DNA of 33,619 nucleotides from Candidatus Poseidonia sp. (lineage in GTDB: Archaea; Thermoplasmatota; Poseidoniia; Poseidoniales; Poseidoniaceae). How positions within the stretch are numbered: position 1 is the first letter of the stretch; every line of letters starts with the position of its first letter. The position numbers were made by a program, and so were the translations under genes. Of the stretch, positions 8,465 through 16,842 are shown piece after piece. The notes under the pieces are model-generated. The model was not told the DNA's origin. It saw only the letters and a list, made by a program, of their open reading frames with translations, and did no database searches. The DNA lies in the NCBI GenBank assembly GCA_030829545.1, contig JAURAI010000013.1, positions 1 to 33,619 of the forward strand. Direction: 5' to 3'.

Positions 8465-9033
8465 CGCGAGTCACCTTCGTTGGCTTTCCTGCGAAATGTA
8501 TCAAACAAGTCACCAACCAACCCGACCGAATCACGAAGCGTATCCATCAGCGTGTCAATCATTGCCTTATCGTCAAACTTTTCCTTGACCATTTCACGCA
8601 GTGCACGCTCGATTTCAGCGTGTTGGTCATCATCAATGTCAAATTGGGAGCGAAGATGAGCAAGAACCCTGAATTCATCTTTTGAAAGGGAGGCATTGAC
8701 AATAGCGACCTCGAAGACTTTGGTGTAGATGGACTGCAAGTCCAAAGGCGAAATCAATTCACCACTCCTTGATTCAGTCCCAGCTTGAATGGATTCGTAA
8801 ATGTAGGCGGGTTCATCGGGGTCCAGGTTGAGAACACTGGCTAATTTGATGATCAAGCGCTTCTCTTCGCGTGTGAGCACGCCATCCATGAGCATGACTT
8901 CAACGGTGGACCTGAAAACATCCAAGGCTCCGAGCGTTGAGGCGGACACATAGGAATCCAATACCTCCGACTTCTTGAAGAAACCGTCTGTAAAAAGCAT
9001 GGGTTCTTGCGCAAACCTTCCCATAGGATTCAA
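8461..9033 (-). CDS. TerB-like domain protein (190 aa)
   Basis: Contains two TerB-like helical units. The first (about 40-75) reads VEVMLMDGVLTREEKRLI, the DG-x-(I/L)-x-x-x-E pattern seen in tellurite-resistance TerB and related DUF533 proteins. The second (about 105-145) reads VAIVNASLSKDEFRVLAHL. In other organisms TerB-like domains are stress-associated and may bind metal through acidic residues. No signal peptide or membrane segment is present. The start is TTG 9033 or ATG 9024; neither has a convincing Shine-Dalgarno. It is the first gene of the four-gene minus-strand operon and is divergent from dnaG. Confidence 0.78.
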   Translation of the reverse strand: MNPMGRFAQEPMLFTDGFFKKSEVLDSYVSASTLGALDVFRSTVEVMLMDGVLTREEKRLIIKLASVLNLDPDEPAYIYESIQAGTESRSGELISPLDLQSIYTKVFEVAIVNASLSKDEFRVLAHLRSQFDIDDDQHAEIERALREMVKEKFDDKAMIDTLMDTLRDSVGLVGDLFDTFRRKANEGDSR

Positions 9034-9162
9034 AAGGGCTCGTCGGCTGGCCTACATGTTCACATTCACTTTCACCCGCTTGTCGTGTGGCTGCAATGAC
9101 GTCTTTGGACTCGGTCCGAAGGCCTTTCAAAAGGGTGCTTGCGAGCAAGAGGAGGAATACTC

Positions 9163-10404
9163 ATGAAGAAGAAAAACAACTTAAACCGCAGTGGCGGTAA
9201 CAAGAGCAAGGCGATGAAGTACCAAATTCGCGCTGATATTAAGGTGAACGGAACCGTCCAACGCAAGGACATCATTGGGGCCATTATGGGCCAAACCGAA
9301 GGATTGCTTGGCGACGACCTCGAGTTGCGAAAGTTGCAACGCACCGCCCGCGTCGGACACGTTGATGTCGAAACGGAAACCAAGAACGGAAAAGTGCACG
9401 GCATCATTACCATTCCAAGCAGCATGGACAACGTTGAAACGGCCATCATTGCGAGTTCACTGGAAACCATTGACCGCATCGGCCCTTGCAATGCCATCAT
9501 CAAAGTCGTTGAAATCAGCGACATTCGTGCAACAAAGCGCACCGCTGTTGTTGACCGAGCCAAGGAATTGCTCCTCACATTGGTGAATTCCGGAGAAGCA
9601 GCATCCAAGACCGTGATCGAAGAAGTCCGCTCCGTCCTTACGGTGGGAACTGCAACCAATTTCCACGGTTTGACCTGTGGGCCGAACGTTGAATCATCAT
9701 CTTCGTTGATCATCGTCGAGGGCCGCAACGATGTCCGTAACCTCCTCAACTGTGGTGTCAAGAACGCCATCAGTGCTGACGGAGCAGGCAACATCAAGCA
9801 AGAACTCATCGACCTCGCAAACAGCAAGGAAAGCGTCACTGTCGCTATTGACGGAGATCGCGGTGGCGAAATGCTGTTCATGCAGTTGTATGACATCATG
9901 AAGACAGACCATGTGGCTCAAGCTCCGGTCGGCCAAGAATGGGAATTGCTGCCTCAAAAGACGGTTACTATGTGCCTTCAGAAGAAAACAGATGCTGCCA
10001 AATTCAAGCATCAACTCGACAAGAAAATCGCAGAAGACAACGAAAAGTACGGTGGCGACAAAGACTGGGATAAAGACATGGAAGGCGACATTGGCGAGGA
10101 AGCAGAAACGGCTCCCGCTGATATTCAAGAATTGTTTGACATGACCGATGATATCCCAAAGAACAAAGCCATCATTCGTTTTGCTGACGGCACCTATTCC
10201 GACCAGATCGGCCCCTCAAAGCTCGAAGAAGCAATGATGGAAGCGGAATCTGCAGACGCAGTTATCCTCAATGGACCAGTTACTGGTAAGGTGTTGAATT
10301 ACATTAACCAGTCTTCAGCAACGACGGTGATTGGAACCAAGCAGGGCAAGGATTTCGAATCACCTGAAGGCGTCAAGGTTTGGCTGTCCGAAGTACACCG
10401 TTGA
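9163..10404 (+). CDS. dnaG: Archaeal DnaG (Toprim-domain primase-like protein)
   Basis: Archaeal DnaG is a primase-related protein that also associates with the exosome. The canonical family start MKYQIRADIKVNG is found at residues 18-30, and DIIGAIMGQTEGLLG follows. The Toprim core has IIVEGRNDV (E186) and AIDGDRGGE (D230, D232), so the metal-binding acidic residues are intact. I chose ATG 9163, preceded seven bases upstream by GAGGAGG, over an upstream TTG. This leaves a 17-residue Lys/Asn-rich N-terminal extension relative to typical archaeal DnaG. Residues 300-325 form an acidic insert (EKYGGDKDWDKDMEG) before a C-terminal domain. Length 413. Confidence 0.96.
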   Translation: MKKKNNLNRSGGNKSKAMKYQIRADIKVNGTVQRKDIIGAIMGQTEGLLGDDLELRKLQRTARVGHVDVETETKNGKVHGIITIPSSMDNVETAIIASSLETIDRIGPCNAIIKVVEISDIRATKRTAVVDRAKELLLTLVNSGEAASKTVIEEVRSVLTVGTATNFHGLTCGPNVESSSSLIIVEGRNDVRNLLNCGVKNAISADGAGNIKQELIDLANSKESVTVAIDGDRGGEMLFMQLYDIMKTDHVAQAPVGQEWELLPQKTVTMCLQKKTDAAKFKHQLDKKIAEDNEKYGGDKDWDKDMEGDIGEEAETAPADIQELFDMTDDIPKNKAIIRFADGTYSDQIGPSKLEEAMMEAESADAVILNGPVTGKVLNYINQSSATTVIGTKQGKDFESPEGVKVWLSEVHR

Positions 10405-10415
10405 AAGCCATCGGT

Positions 10416-10425
10416 TTGTATAAAT
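10416..10425 (+). promoter_or_regulatory. TATA box of the 381-aa membrane-protein gene
   Basis: TTGTATAAAT is centred about 27 bases before ATG 10448, with no Shine-Dalgarno in between. This is the arrangement of a leaderless archaeal transcript, so the gene probably has its own promoter although it lies only 43 bases after dnaG. Confidence 0.6.
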
Positions 10426-10447
10426 TCACGGCCTGCTTTCGCCTACT

Positions 10448-11593
10448 ATGGGCGAAGGCATTGAGACTGACTGGCCAAGCGAAGATTCGGTCGCCTCATC
10501 GGCTGACGAAGAACCTCAGGCAGAGGCTGATAGCACAGCATTGAGCGATGAAGTACCGAAGATTGAATCCGAATCTGAGTCCACAGACTTGGATGATGAA
10601 CCTGAAACACCGCATCCCTCGAACCCCGCAGTGAGTGAACCTTGGACCTTCCCCGTTCGAGCCGCTCCCATTTTGGCTCTCCAGGGTGAAGAAGTCACTG
10701 AATTCCCGCTCAGCCAGCATCGCTCGGGCCACGAATCAACGTCCATCGTCATGGACGACCGTTTGATGCGAGTCGTGGAAGCCCGGTATGATGCTGATGG
10801 TGTACGTCGCTTGAACGTACGGATGGCTCTGGTGAAGGAACATATTTCTGGATACTCACACACACATTTGGATCTGTTTCGCCGTCTCAATCCGGTATGG
10901 TTTTCATCCATTGGTTTCGGACTCCTCGCAGCGACCACAGTCGCCCAAAGCCTTCTCGTTCTCGGTGGCGGTTTGTTCATGTTTGCGGGCATTGCTGGTT
11001 TACTCATGTCCAAATTAGACCTTCACAGAATCTCCTTTTCAGACCACGGAGGACGTCACGATTTCTATCTCTCTGGCTGGGGTCAGGAACCCTTCCTGAT
11101 TCACAACAGCACTGCTTTGCTCGGTCCCGCCTTTGTTGACTTTTTACGGACGGGTGCACTTGAAACTCAACACATCGACGCCGTTATTGAGGCCATGAAC
11201 CAGCCAACCTTGCCTGCACCGGCCGTCGTTGAGCAACCCGCTACTTTTTCTCAAGAGATTCAACTTCTACCCTCTCCAGCACAGCCAATTCCAGCACCAA
11301 CGGCAATTCCAGAACCGCCAGCCGTTGAAACAAAACCACTTCCAGCTCCGCCAAAAGCAACCCCATCTGTCGGGCCACCGGTTTCGACATCAGCGCCGCC
11401 TCCCCCCGCAATGATTCCCTCCCCTCCGGCAACAATTTCACCAGCACCCCTGCCTCAACCCGCGGCTTTGCCTCCAGCACCCCTGCCTCAGCCTACGGCC
11501 TTGCCTCCAGCGCCTCTGCCGCCAATGCCGTTGCCGCCGGCACCGCGTGGTGCAACCATTGAGGAAGACGCCCTTTGGGACGATTTGAACTGA
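10448..11593 (+). CDS. Membrane protein with acidic N-terminus and Pro-rich C-terminus (381 aa), unknown
   Basis: Three parts are visible. Residues 1-60 are highly acidic (Glu/Asp/Ser). Residues about 65-260 are a folded part with two adjacent hydrophobic helices (about 148-166 and 168-186). Residues about 262-365 are a Pro/Ala-rich linker with repeated PALPPAPLPQP units, ending in a short acidic tail with Trp (EEDALWDDLN). The central domain may resemble a membrane-proximal PH-like fold, but I cannot assign it. The Pro-rich tail suggests a flexible docking arm. The stop codon abuts, with no gap, the stop of the convergent 917-aa gene. Confidence 0.8.
   Translation: MGEGIETDWPSEDSVASSADEEPQAEADSTALSDEVPKIESESESTDLDDEPETPHPSNPAVSEPWTFPVRAAPILALQGEEVTEFPLSQHRSGHESTSIVMDDRLMRVVEARYDADGVRRLNVRMALVKEHISGYSHTHLDLFRRLNPVWFSSIGFGLLAATTVAQSLLVLGGGLFMFAGIAGLLMSKLDLHRISFSDHGGRHDFYLSGWGQEPFLIHNSTALLGPAFVDFLRTGALETQHIDAVIEAMNQPTLPAPAVVEQPATFSQEIQLLPSPAQPIPAPTAIPEPPAVETKPLPAPPKATPSVGPPVSTSAPPPPAMIPSPPATISPAPLPQPAALPPAPLPQPTALPPAPLPPMPLPPAPRGATIEEDALWDDLN
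11415..11560 (+). repeat. Pro/Ala-rich coding repeat (APLPQPxALPP units)
   Basis: Repeated units of the form gcacccctgcctcagcc / ttgcctccagc encode two near-identical APLPQPxALPP blocks and degenerate relatives in the C-terminal tail of the membrane protein. The DNA-level similarity indicates recent expansion. Confidence 0.6.
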
Positions 11594-14347
11594 TCAGGCC
11601 TTTACGCCACCGGCGGAGGGGAGCATAACACTCTTCGATAAACGCTTGATTTCATGTTCGAGTTCATCCAATGTTGACGGCAATGGCCAGTCATCCTTTC
11701 CGAGAGGGACATGCCTACCAAGGCCGGGAATTCGTTCGAGTGCCTGACCGAGAGCGACGGCGTCATTGAGGAAATGGCCTTGAGCACCACTATGCCTCGC
11801 TTCCAATCTTCGACGAATCCAACGCTTGAGAGGAGGAATCATGCTAACGAGATGGCTCATGAGGTCAGCTCGTTGCGCATCGTCTGCGTTGCCTTCGGGA
11901 AGGAGCCGTAATGTCAAACGAAGCAGTCGGGCAACCCGCACATCTCTTGGAGCAACATTGACGTGACTTGCAAGACCTCTACGAACTTCTTTCATTCCAT
12001 CCAAGCCACTGATTTCAACCCGCTCAGTGAGATCATTGAGTCCCAACAGGGCAAGAAGTTCACGCAGGGTTTCAAGTGCTTCCACGGTACCTTGAGGCGA
12101 TGCATGCTCATCGACTCGTTCATCCTTTTCAGATACTTCCGATACCGCCGTTGCAAGGGGAGGTTCTGGTAGTGAAGGCGCTGACGACATCGATTCCACA
12201 TCGGCTTTGTTTGGCACTTCTGCGATGTCGGGAGAGGGGATGACTGCCTCTGCCTCCTCTTCATCCTCCTCAACAATGTCCTGTTTTTTCGATTCCAACG
12301 GTGGAGAAGGCGGGACAGGTTCTTCTGGTTCACTGCCCTGTTCCATCGCCTCGAGCATGGCATCGTGTGCATCGTCAAGAGGCGATTGCAGGGATTCGTC
12401 TTCATGTCGCGAATTGGCATCGTGAACAGGAATAAGCGTAGCGTGCATCAATTTGGGTTGCCAGAGAACGATGGCATACCCATCATCCTCCACTTCACGC
12501 CCCGCAAGGCGAGAGGAGTAGTTTGGAATTGATGCACTTAATCGTTCAAGCATGTGAGGCTGACGCATATCACGTTCTACTTGCAGTCCGAGTTGGACAT
12601 CGTTTGCCCAAGGAAGGTATCGGAGACGCCGGCGTAATACTTCGTGACCTTCGATGAAGGGTCGCGAGCGGCTCAATTCAAGTGCGACCTCCATTGGCTC
12701 TTTCTCAACGCGCCCCAGCCAAGAATCAACGGCCCATCCTTTGCTTTGAAGGCCTTGAATTTCTTGATGAAGACCTTGAAGGAAGCGGTGTGGCAAAGAA
12801 CGTGATGTTGAAGGTTCAGACTTTACGGAACGATTCACCTGCAACGATGCGATGTATGCTTCAAAGGCTTTGAGATTCATCGAATTGGTTTGTATCTCCT
12901 CTTGCAAGAGTCCCTGTCGGCGGAAGGCAGCCAACTCCTCTTCCAGCATCACACGGTGCCGCTCATGACGGCGCGAAACGTCATCGATGTAGGCTTCAGC
13001 CTCTCCCATGACCGCTTCATTGACCGCTTCTCCACGAAGAAGATGAATTCTCACCTCCTGGTCTTCAGCACCATCAAAACTGGTATCCAGTGCTTCGAGG
13101 GCTTCAATCAGATCCTTCCTACGATCCCAACGGGGGCGCTCATGACTGATCATCTCGAGTGCTGTCAAAGGGTCATCAAAGATGCGTTGACGCCACTGGC
13201 CAAGTTCCAAGCCAGCCTGCTCATAGGTCCCAACAAGGTCCAAACCGTCCAATTCCAACTCCTTCCACAATAGGTCGAGTTCATCCATCGCGTCTCGCAA
13301 GGCTTCAGTCTGATCCAGATGGCCCAAAAATGCCCTTGAGGCTTGCACTCGTGAAGGCCACATTGTTTCAAACCGGGACCACCGTTCAACGAGGCCGAGA
13401 TGTACGTCAACCGACGCAGCAACCTGATCGTGATTTGCTTCCCATTCCATCAATTCACTTGGATGGAGTTCACCTTCATGTGGAAAGATGATTCCTTGGC
13501 GGCGCCAGTGCTCAAGTTGTCCAGAAAATTCCTTTCTTCGTCGCTCGAGGGTTTGTGCCAACGTATTGACCTCGTCTCGAATCGCACTCAACTCCTCTTT
13601 CTTATCGACGGCATGAACACGGTCACAACGCACCTCAAATTCCGTTGCAAGTGAGCCATCAAAGGGGAAAATAAGTTGGCGCACAGCCAACAAGACATCT
13701 TCCTTCGCATGATGGAATTCTTGCCATTCCTCCACGTGATTCAACGCCTCCAAGAGCGGCATGGCCTCCACCGTTCCGACATCGTACCCTTCCTTGACCA
13801 GCAGGGCGCGGCCTTGTTCAATCATTCTACGTTGACGTGCTTCATCGTCCAGAACTGTTTGCAAGTGGCGAAATAATTCATCATATCGCTCAGGCTGCTC
13901 GAATAAATCATACAGCGGAGAAAGGGCAGCATGGCTTGATTCATCAAGTCCGCCGAGACGCCGATACAATTCCTCCCATGTCTCACCCATTTTGAGTTCG
14001 TACCAAGACTGCTTGGACCGATTCAACGGAGGCTCCCACGGAGCAACGTCACGCAATGCACGTTCAAATTCGAGGTAGAGTTGTTCGACATTGAATGCAT
14101 CGTGGTGGCGATCGGTGTAGTACTGGCCGTCAAACAGGTCACCTGAGGAGGTTCTGGAGAGCCAAATCAACCTGTCTTCAATTTCTGATGCTGTTTCCCG
14201 CCGCTCTTCAAGCCACGAAAGACGGTCACTTCGACGGTCGGGGTCTTCATTGAGGAAATCGAGCATGGCATCTCGGTCAAACCCAAAGCGCTCAAGCGAA
14301 GCGAGGCGGTTTTCGTACCACGCCTCATCCTTCTCTGACGAATCCAT
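11594..14347 (-). CDS. Large coiled-coil protein with recurring helical module (917 aa), unknown
   Basis: Not recognised by name. There is no signal peptide or membrane helix. Residues 20-650 are nearly all helical and rich in Glu, Arg, Leu and Trp. A module of about 40 residues recurs at roughly 22, 187, 379 and 537 (ATG numbering), with weaker copies near 285 and 479. It begins with Gly plus an aromatic or aliphatic residue, then a short helix, often an acidic-Pro turn, then a charged helix ending in Leu. Two copies are followed 42-45 residues later by an FDG plus EVR segment. Residues about 650-765 form an acidic Pro/Ser linker, and about 765-917 a second helical domain. ATG 14347 is preferred because GAGG lies just upstream; a TTG three codons earlier is possible. 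A TATA-like element on the minus strand sits near 14378-14390. Likely a scaffold or filament-like protein. Confidence 0.85.
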   Translation of the reverse strand: MDSSEKDEAWYENRLASLERFGFDRDAMLDFLNEDPDRRSDRLSWLEERRETASEIEDRLIWLSRTSSGDLFDGQYYTDRHHDAFNVEQLYLEFERALRDVAPWEPPLNRSKQSWYELKMGETWEELYRRLGGLDESSHAALSPLYDLFEQPERYDELFRHLQTVLDDEARQRRMIEQGRALLVKEGYDVGTVEAMPLLEALNHVEEWQEFHHAKEDVLLAVRQLIFPFDGSLATEFEVRCDRVHAVDKKEELSAIRDEVNTLAQTLERRRKEFSGQLEHWRRQGIIFPHEGELHPSELMEWEANHDQVAASVDVHLGLVERWSRFETMWPSRVQASRAFLGHLDQTEALRDAMDELDLLWKELELDGLDLVGTYEQAGLELGQWRQRIFDDPLTALEMISHERPRWDRRKDLIEALEALDTSFDGAEDQEVRIHLLRGEAVNEAVMGEAEAYIDDVSRRHERHRVMLEEELAAFRRQGLLQEEIQTNSMNLKAFEAYIASLQVNRSVKSEPSTSRSLPHRFLQGLHQEIQGLQSKGWAVDSWLGRVEKEPMEVALELSRSRPFIEGHEVLRRRLRYLPWANDVQLGLQVERDMRQPHMLERLSASIPNYSSRLAGREVEDDGYAIVLWQPKLMHATLIPVHDANSRHEDESLQSPLDDAHDAMLEAMEQGSEPEEPVPPSPPLESKKQDIVEEDEEEAEAVIPSPDIAEVPNKADVESMSSAPSLPEPPLATAVSEVSEKDERVDEHASPQGTVEALETLRELLALLGLNDLTERVEISGLDGMKEVRRGLASHVNVAPRDVRVARLLRLTLRLLPEGNADDAQRADLMSHLVSMIPPLKRWIRRRLEARHSGAQGHFLNDAVALGQALERIPGLGRHVPLGKDDWPLPSTLDELEHEIKRLSKSVMLPSAGGVKA

Positions 14348-14526
14348 CGGCCTCAAGCCACTACGGTCACGGGGGGGCTTTCAATATGAACGGTCCATGA
14401 AGGAGGAAAACACGCGTTCCTTCCTTTGAATCCAGTTAGCGGCCTGCGAAGAAAGGGCTGAAAATAACCTCCATCACCGACAATTTCGCCGCAGACCATA
14501 AAGGCGCGAAGCGCGGGTGAGGGGCA
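14348..14526. other. Divergent intergenic region
   Basis: Spacer between the minus-strand 917-aa gene and the plus-strand TPR gene. It holds a TATA-like CTTTCAATATGAA (14378-14390) suited to the minus strand and a CATAAAG element near 14498-14504 about 26 bases before ATG 14527. The latter ATG is also preceded by GGTGAGG, so it is unclear whether that transcript is leaderless. An imperfect inverted repeat, AAGGAGGAA against TTCCTTCCTT, lies near 14401-14430. No gene was seen here. Confidence 0.5.
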
Positions 14527-16815
14527 ATGAGCGTTATCACCATCCTCGTTGGTTCGTTGTCAATCAGTGCAGCAGGTGCAGTAGGGTACTGGATGTTAAA
14601 CACCAGTCGCCGCATGGTTAAGCTGCTTGATTTACAAACCCTCCTCAGAGAATCTCAATCCACCCACTTCCACCACCTTAATCGGGCCACAGAGGACGTG
14701 ATTGGCGAAGTACAGAGCGTCCAATCAACCATGAATGCGTTGCGCAGTATCCATCCGGAAATTGATGCCTCCCTCGCCGCCCACACCTTCCTTTTGGAAC
14801 ACGAACAAAACCCTACGACAGTTATTGATGCTGCTGAAGTTTGTCATGTTCTCCGTTTGCTTGCCCAACATCAAACAACAACCTCCGTTGACACCCCCTC
14901 CCTTTCGACCAGCCACGAAAGCATGCTCCGTCGTTTGTTAGCAGTACTCGACCAGCACGGCCTGGACATGATGGCGCTGCATTTGGATGCAGACACCGCC
15001 CATCGACTCGGTTTAGCAGCACTTCACATTCAAAATTATGAATGGGCAGAACGCGCTCTCAACGTTGCTTATCAATTGTCACCGGGCCACGCAAGCGTGC
15101 TTGAAGGCTTGGAACACATCGCTCAATTACGGGGCGATGACGCCCTTCATCGCCATTGGCTTGAGGCCAGAATGAAGATCACCCCCGACAATCCCGAGTT
15201 GCTCCGCTCTCACGCCCACTTGCTCGTGTCGATGGGTGATGGAGAAGCAGAGCACGCAGTCCGCCGCCTTGAGGCGCTCGGCGTAGATACGGCCGCAGAC
15301 CGTTCTCTTCTTTCCGGCTTGAGGGCCCGTGCCGGTGCTCGCTCAGAAGCCATTGAAGCAATCACCCAAGCGCTTGACGAAGACCCAAGCCGTTCGGAGG
15401 ATTGGCTTCACTATGCACAACTCCTTGAAGCAGAAGAAGAATTTGGCTTGGCACTTGAAGCAAACGAACGCTGCCTGACGCTCAATCGCCAATCGGGTGA
15501 AGCATGGGCACTCAAAGCACGAATTCTTTCCACGAAGAAAGGCCATGAGCGAGATGCTCTCAAAGCGTCCACTCACGCAGTCGCCCTAAATGCTGGTGGC
15601 GTCGATGCTATTTTCCTCAAAGCAGAACTGCTTGAAATTGAAGGTTCAGTGGTGGCTGCCGAAGAAACCCTGCTCAAAGCGATTCAATCCGAACCGATGA
15701 ATGGAGAATTGCGTGCGAGAATCGCAGGACGCTACCTCCTCAACCATCGCATCGATGATGCAGAAGCCATGCTGAATGGAACACCCCAAGGTATTGACCA
15801 TGCCCTCCTTCATACCGTTGAGGGACGCCTGCATCTCGCCCACGCTGACCGTCAGCGCGACGGAACGGGACAGACCGATGAAAACCTCCTCTCTGCTGCA
15901 ATGGAAGCTTTCAACGGCGCTCTTGAATTAAACCGAGAACTTGGTGTTGCTTGGCTCGGTCTTGCCCGAACGCAACGCCTGTTGCTCCAACTTGATACGG
16001 CCGAGGAATCACTTGCTCGAGCACGCCGTTTGATGAGCGACACGAATCCTTCGGTTGCTACAGAGTCAGCCCTTCTGGCTCTTGACGGCAACGACATCGT
16101 TTCAGCCTCGTCCTTCGTTGACGCGGCAGACGTCCACGGCCAAACGCCCACAACCGCCTATGTCAGAGGGAACATTGCAGCCAAGCAGGGACGCCTCAAG
16201 CAAGCCTTGCTCCATTACAGCGAAGGCCTCGCACTCGACCCTGCTCACATCCGAGCGCGCTTGAATCGGTGCGCGGCTCTTTTGGCGACCAATGAACCCA
16301 AGAAAGCACTTGACGATGCGGAAGCCCTCCTCCTCATGGCTCCACTTCTTGCTATTGCACGGATTCGAAAGGGAGAGGCGCACATGCATTTGGAAGAATG
16401 GGATCTCGGTTGTCAAGAATTCAAACATGTGCTTGAACACGCCCCACACCACACCCATGCTCTTACTCAAATGGCCGCGTGCTACATGAGCATGGACCGT
16501 GCAGAACGCGCCGAAGGGCCATTGAATGAGGCCTTGCGACAATCTCCAGACCACGCACCAGCGTGGCACCAACGCGGTCTCCTCTATTTGGAATTCAACA
16601 TGATTGACAACGCACTTTCTGACTTTGAGGCAGCGGTTCGCTGTGATGGCAACCATCTTGCAGCCCGCCTCCAAATAGCGGCCCACCACCATGGTTTGGG
16701 CCAACTTGACGCTGCCGAAGCGTCTTGGAGAGCCGTTCTTGCCATCGAGCCCGACCATCAACTTGCAAAGACTCGTTTGGACGAATGTGAGAAAAGGTTG
16801 ATGATGAAGGCTTGA
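14527..16815 (+). CDS. Membrane-anchored TPR-repeat protein (762 aa)
   Basis: An N-terminal hydrophobic helix (about 3-25) without a convincing cleavage site anchors a short coiled linker (30-60). From about 150 to the end follow many tetratricopeptide repeats. Typical units are LGLAALHIQNYEWAERALNVAY near 160-182, GNIAAKQGRLKQALLHYSEGL near 555-575 and WHQRGLLYLEFNMIDNALSDFE near 680-701. TPR arrays bind other proteins, so this is probably an assembly platform facing the cytosol or cell surface. A GGTGAGGGG Shine-Dalgarno precedes ATG 14527. The next gene, also a membrane-bound helical protein, starts 27 bases after this stop. Confidence 0.9.
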   Translation: MSVITILVGSLSISAAGAVGYWMLNTSRRMVKLLDLQTLLRESQSTHFHHLNRATEDVIGEVQSVQSTMNALRSIHPEIDASLAAHTFLLEHEQNPTTVIDAAEVCHVLRLLAQHQTTTSVDTPSLSTSHESMLRRLLAVLDQHGLDMMALHLDADTAHRLGLAALHIQNYEWAERALNVAYQLSPGHASVLEGLEHIAQLRGDDALHRHWLEARMKITPDNPELLRSHAHLLVSMGDGEAEHAVRRLEALGVDTAADRSLLSGLRARAGARSEAIEAITQALDEDPSRSEDWLHYAQLLEAEEEFGLALEANERCLTLNRQSGEAWALKARILSTKKGHERDALKASTHAVALNAGGVDAIFLKAELLEIEGSVVAAEETLLKAIQSEPMNGELRARIAGRYLLNHRIDDAEAMLNGTPQGIDHALLHTVEGRLHLAHADRQRDGTGQTDENLLSAAMEAFNGALELNRELGVAWLGLARTQRLLLQLDTAEESLARARRLMSDTNPSVATESALLALDGNDIVSASSFVDAADVHGQTPTTAYVRGNIAAKQGRLKQALLHYSEGLALDPAHIRARLNRCAALLATNEPKKALDDAEALLLMAPLLAIARIRKGEAHMHLEEWDLGCQEFKHVLEHAPHHTHALTQMAACYMSMDRAERAEGPLNEALRQSPDHAPAWHQRGLLYLEFNMIDNALSDFEAAVRCDGNHLAARLQIAAHHHGLGQLDAAEASWRAVLAIEPDHQLAKTRLDECEKRLMMKA

Positions 16816-16842
16816 CACCCTCTTCCATGAGGAGGGCTTGAA

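Noticed and set aside
9072-9899. Long antisense open frame (275 codons) opposite dnaG
   Set aside because: It is a frame shadow of dnaG; its product is Met/Ser/Thr-rich with no domain, and dnaG on the other strand has full family motifs.
14367-14376. G-run (ggggggg) near 14370 considered as a frameshift site
   Set aside because: It lies between genes, so no reading frame is affected.
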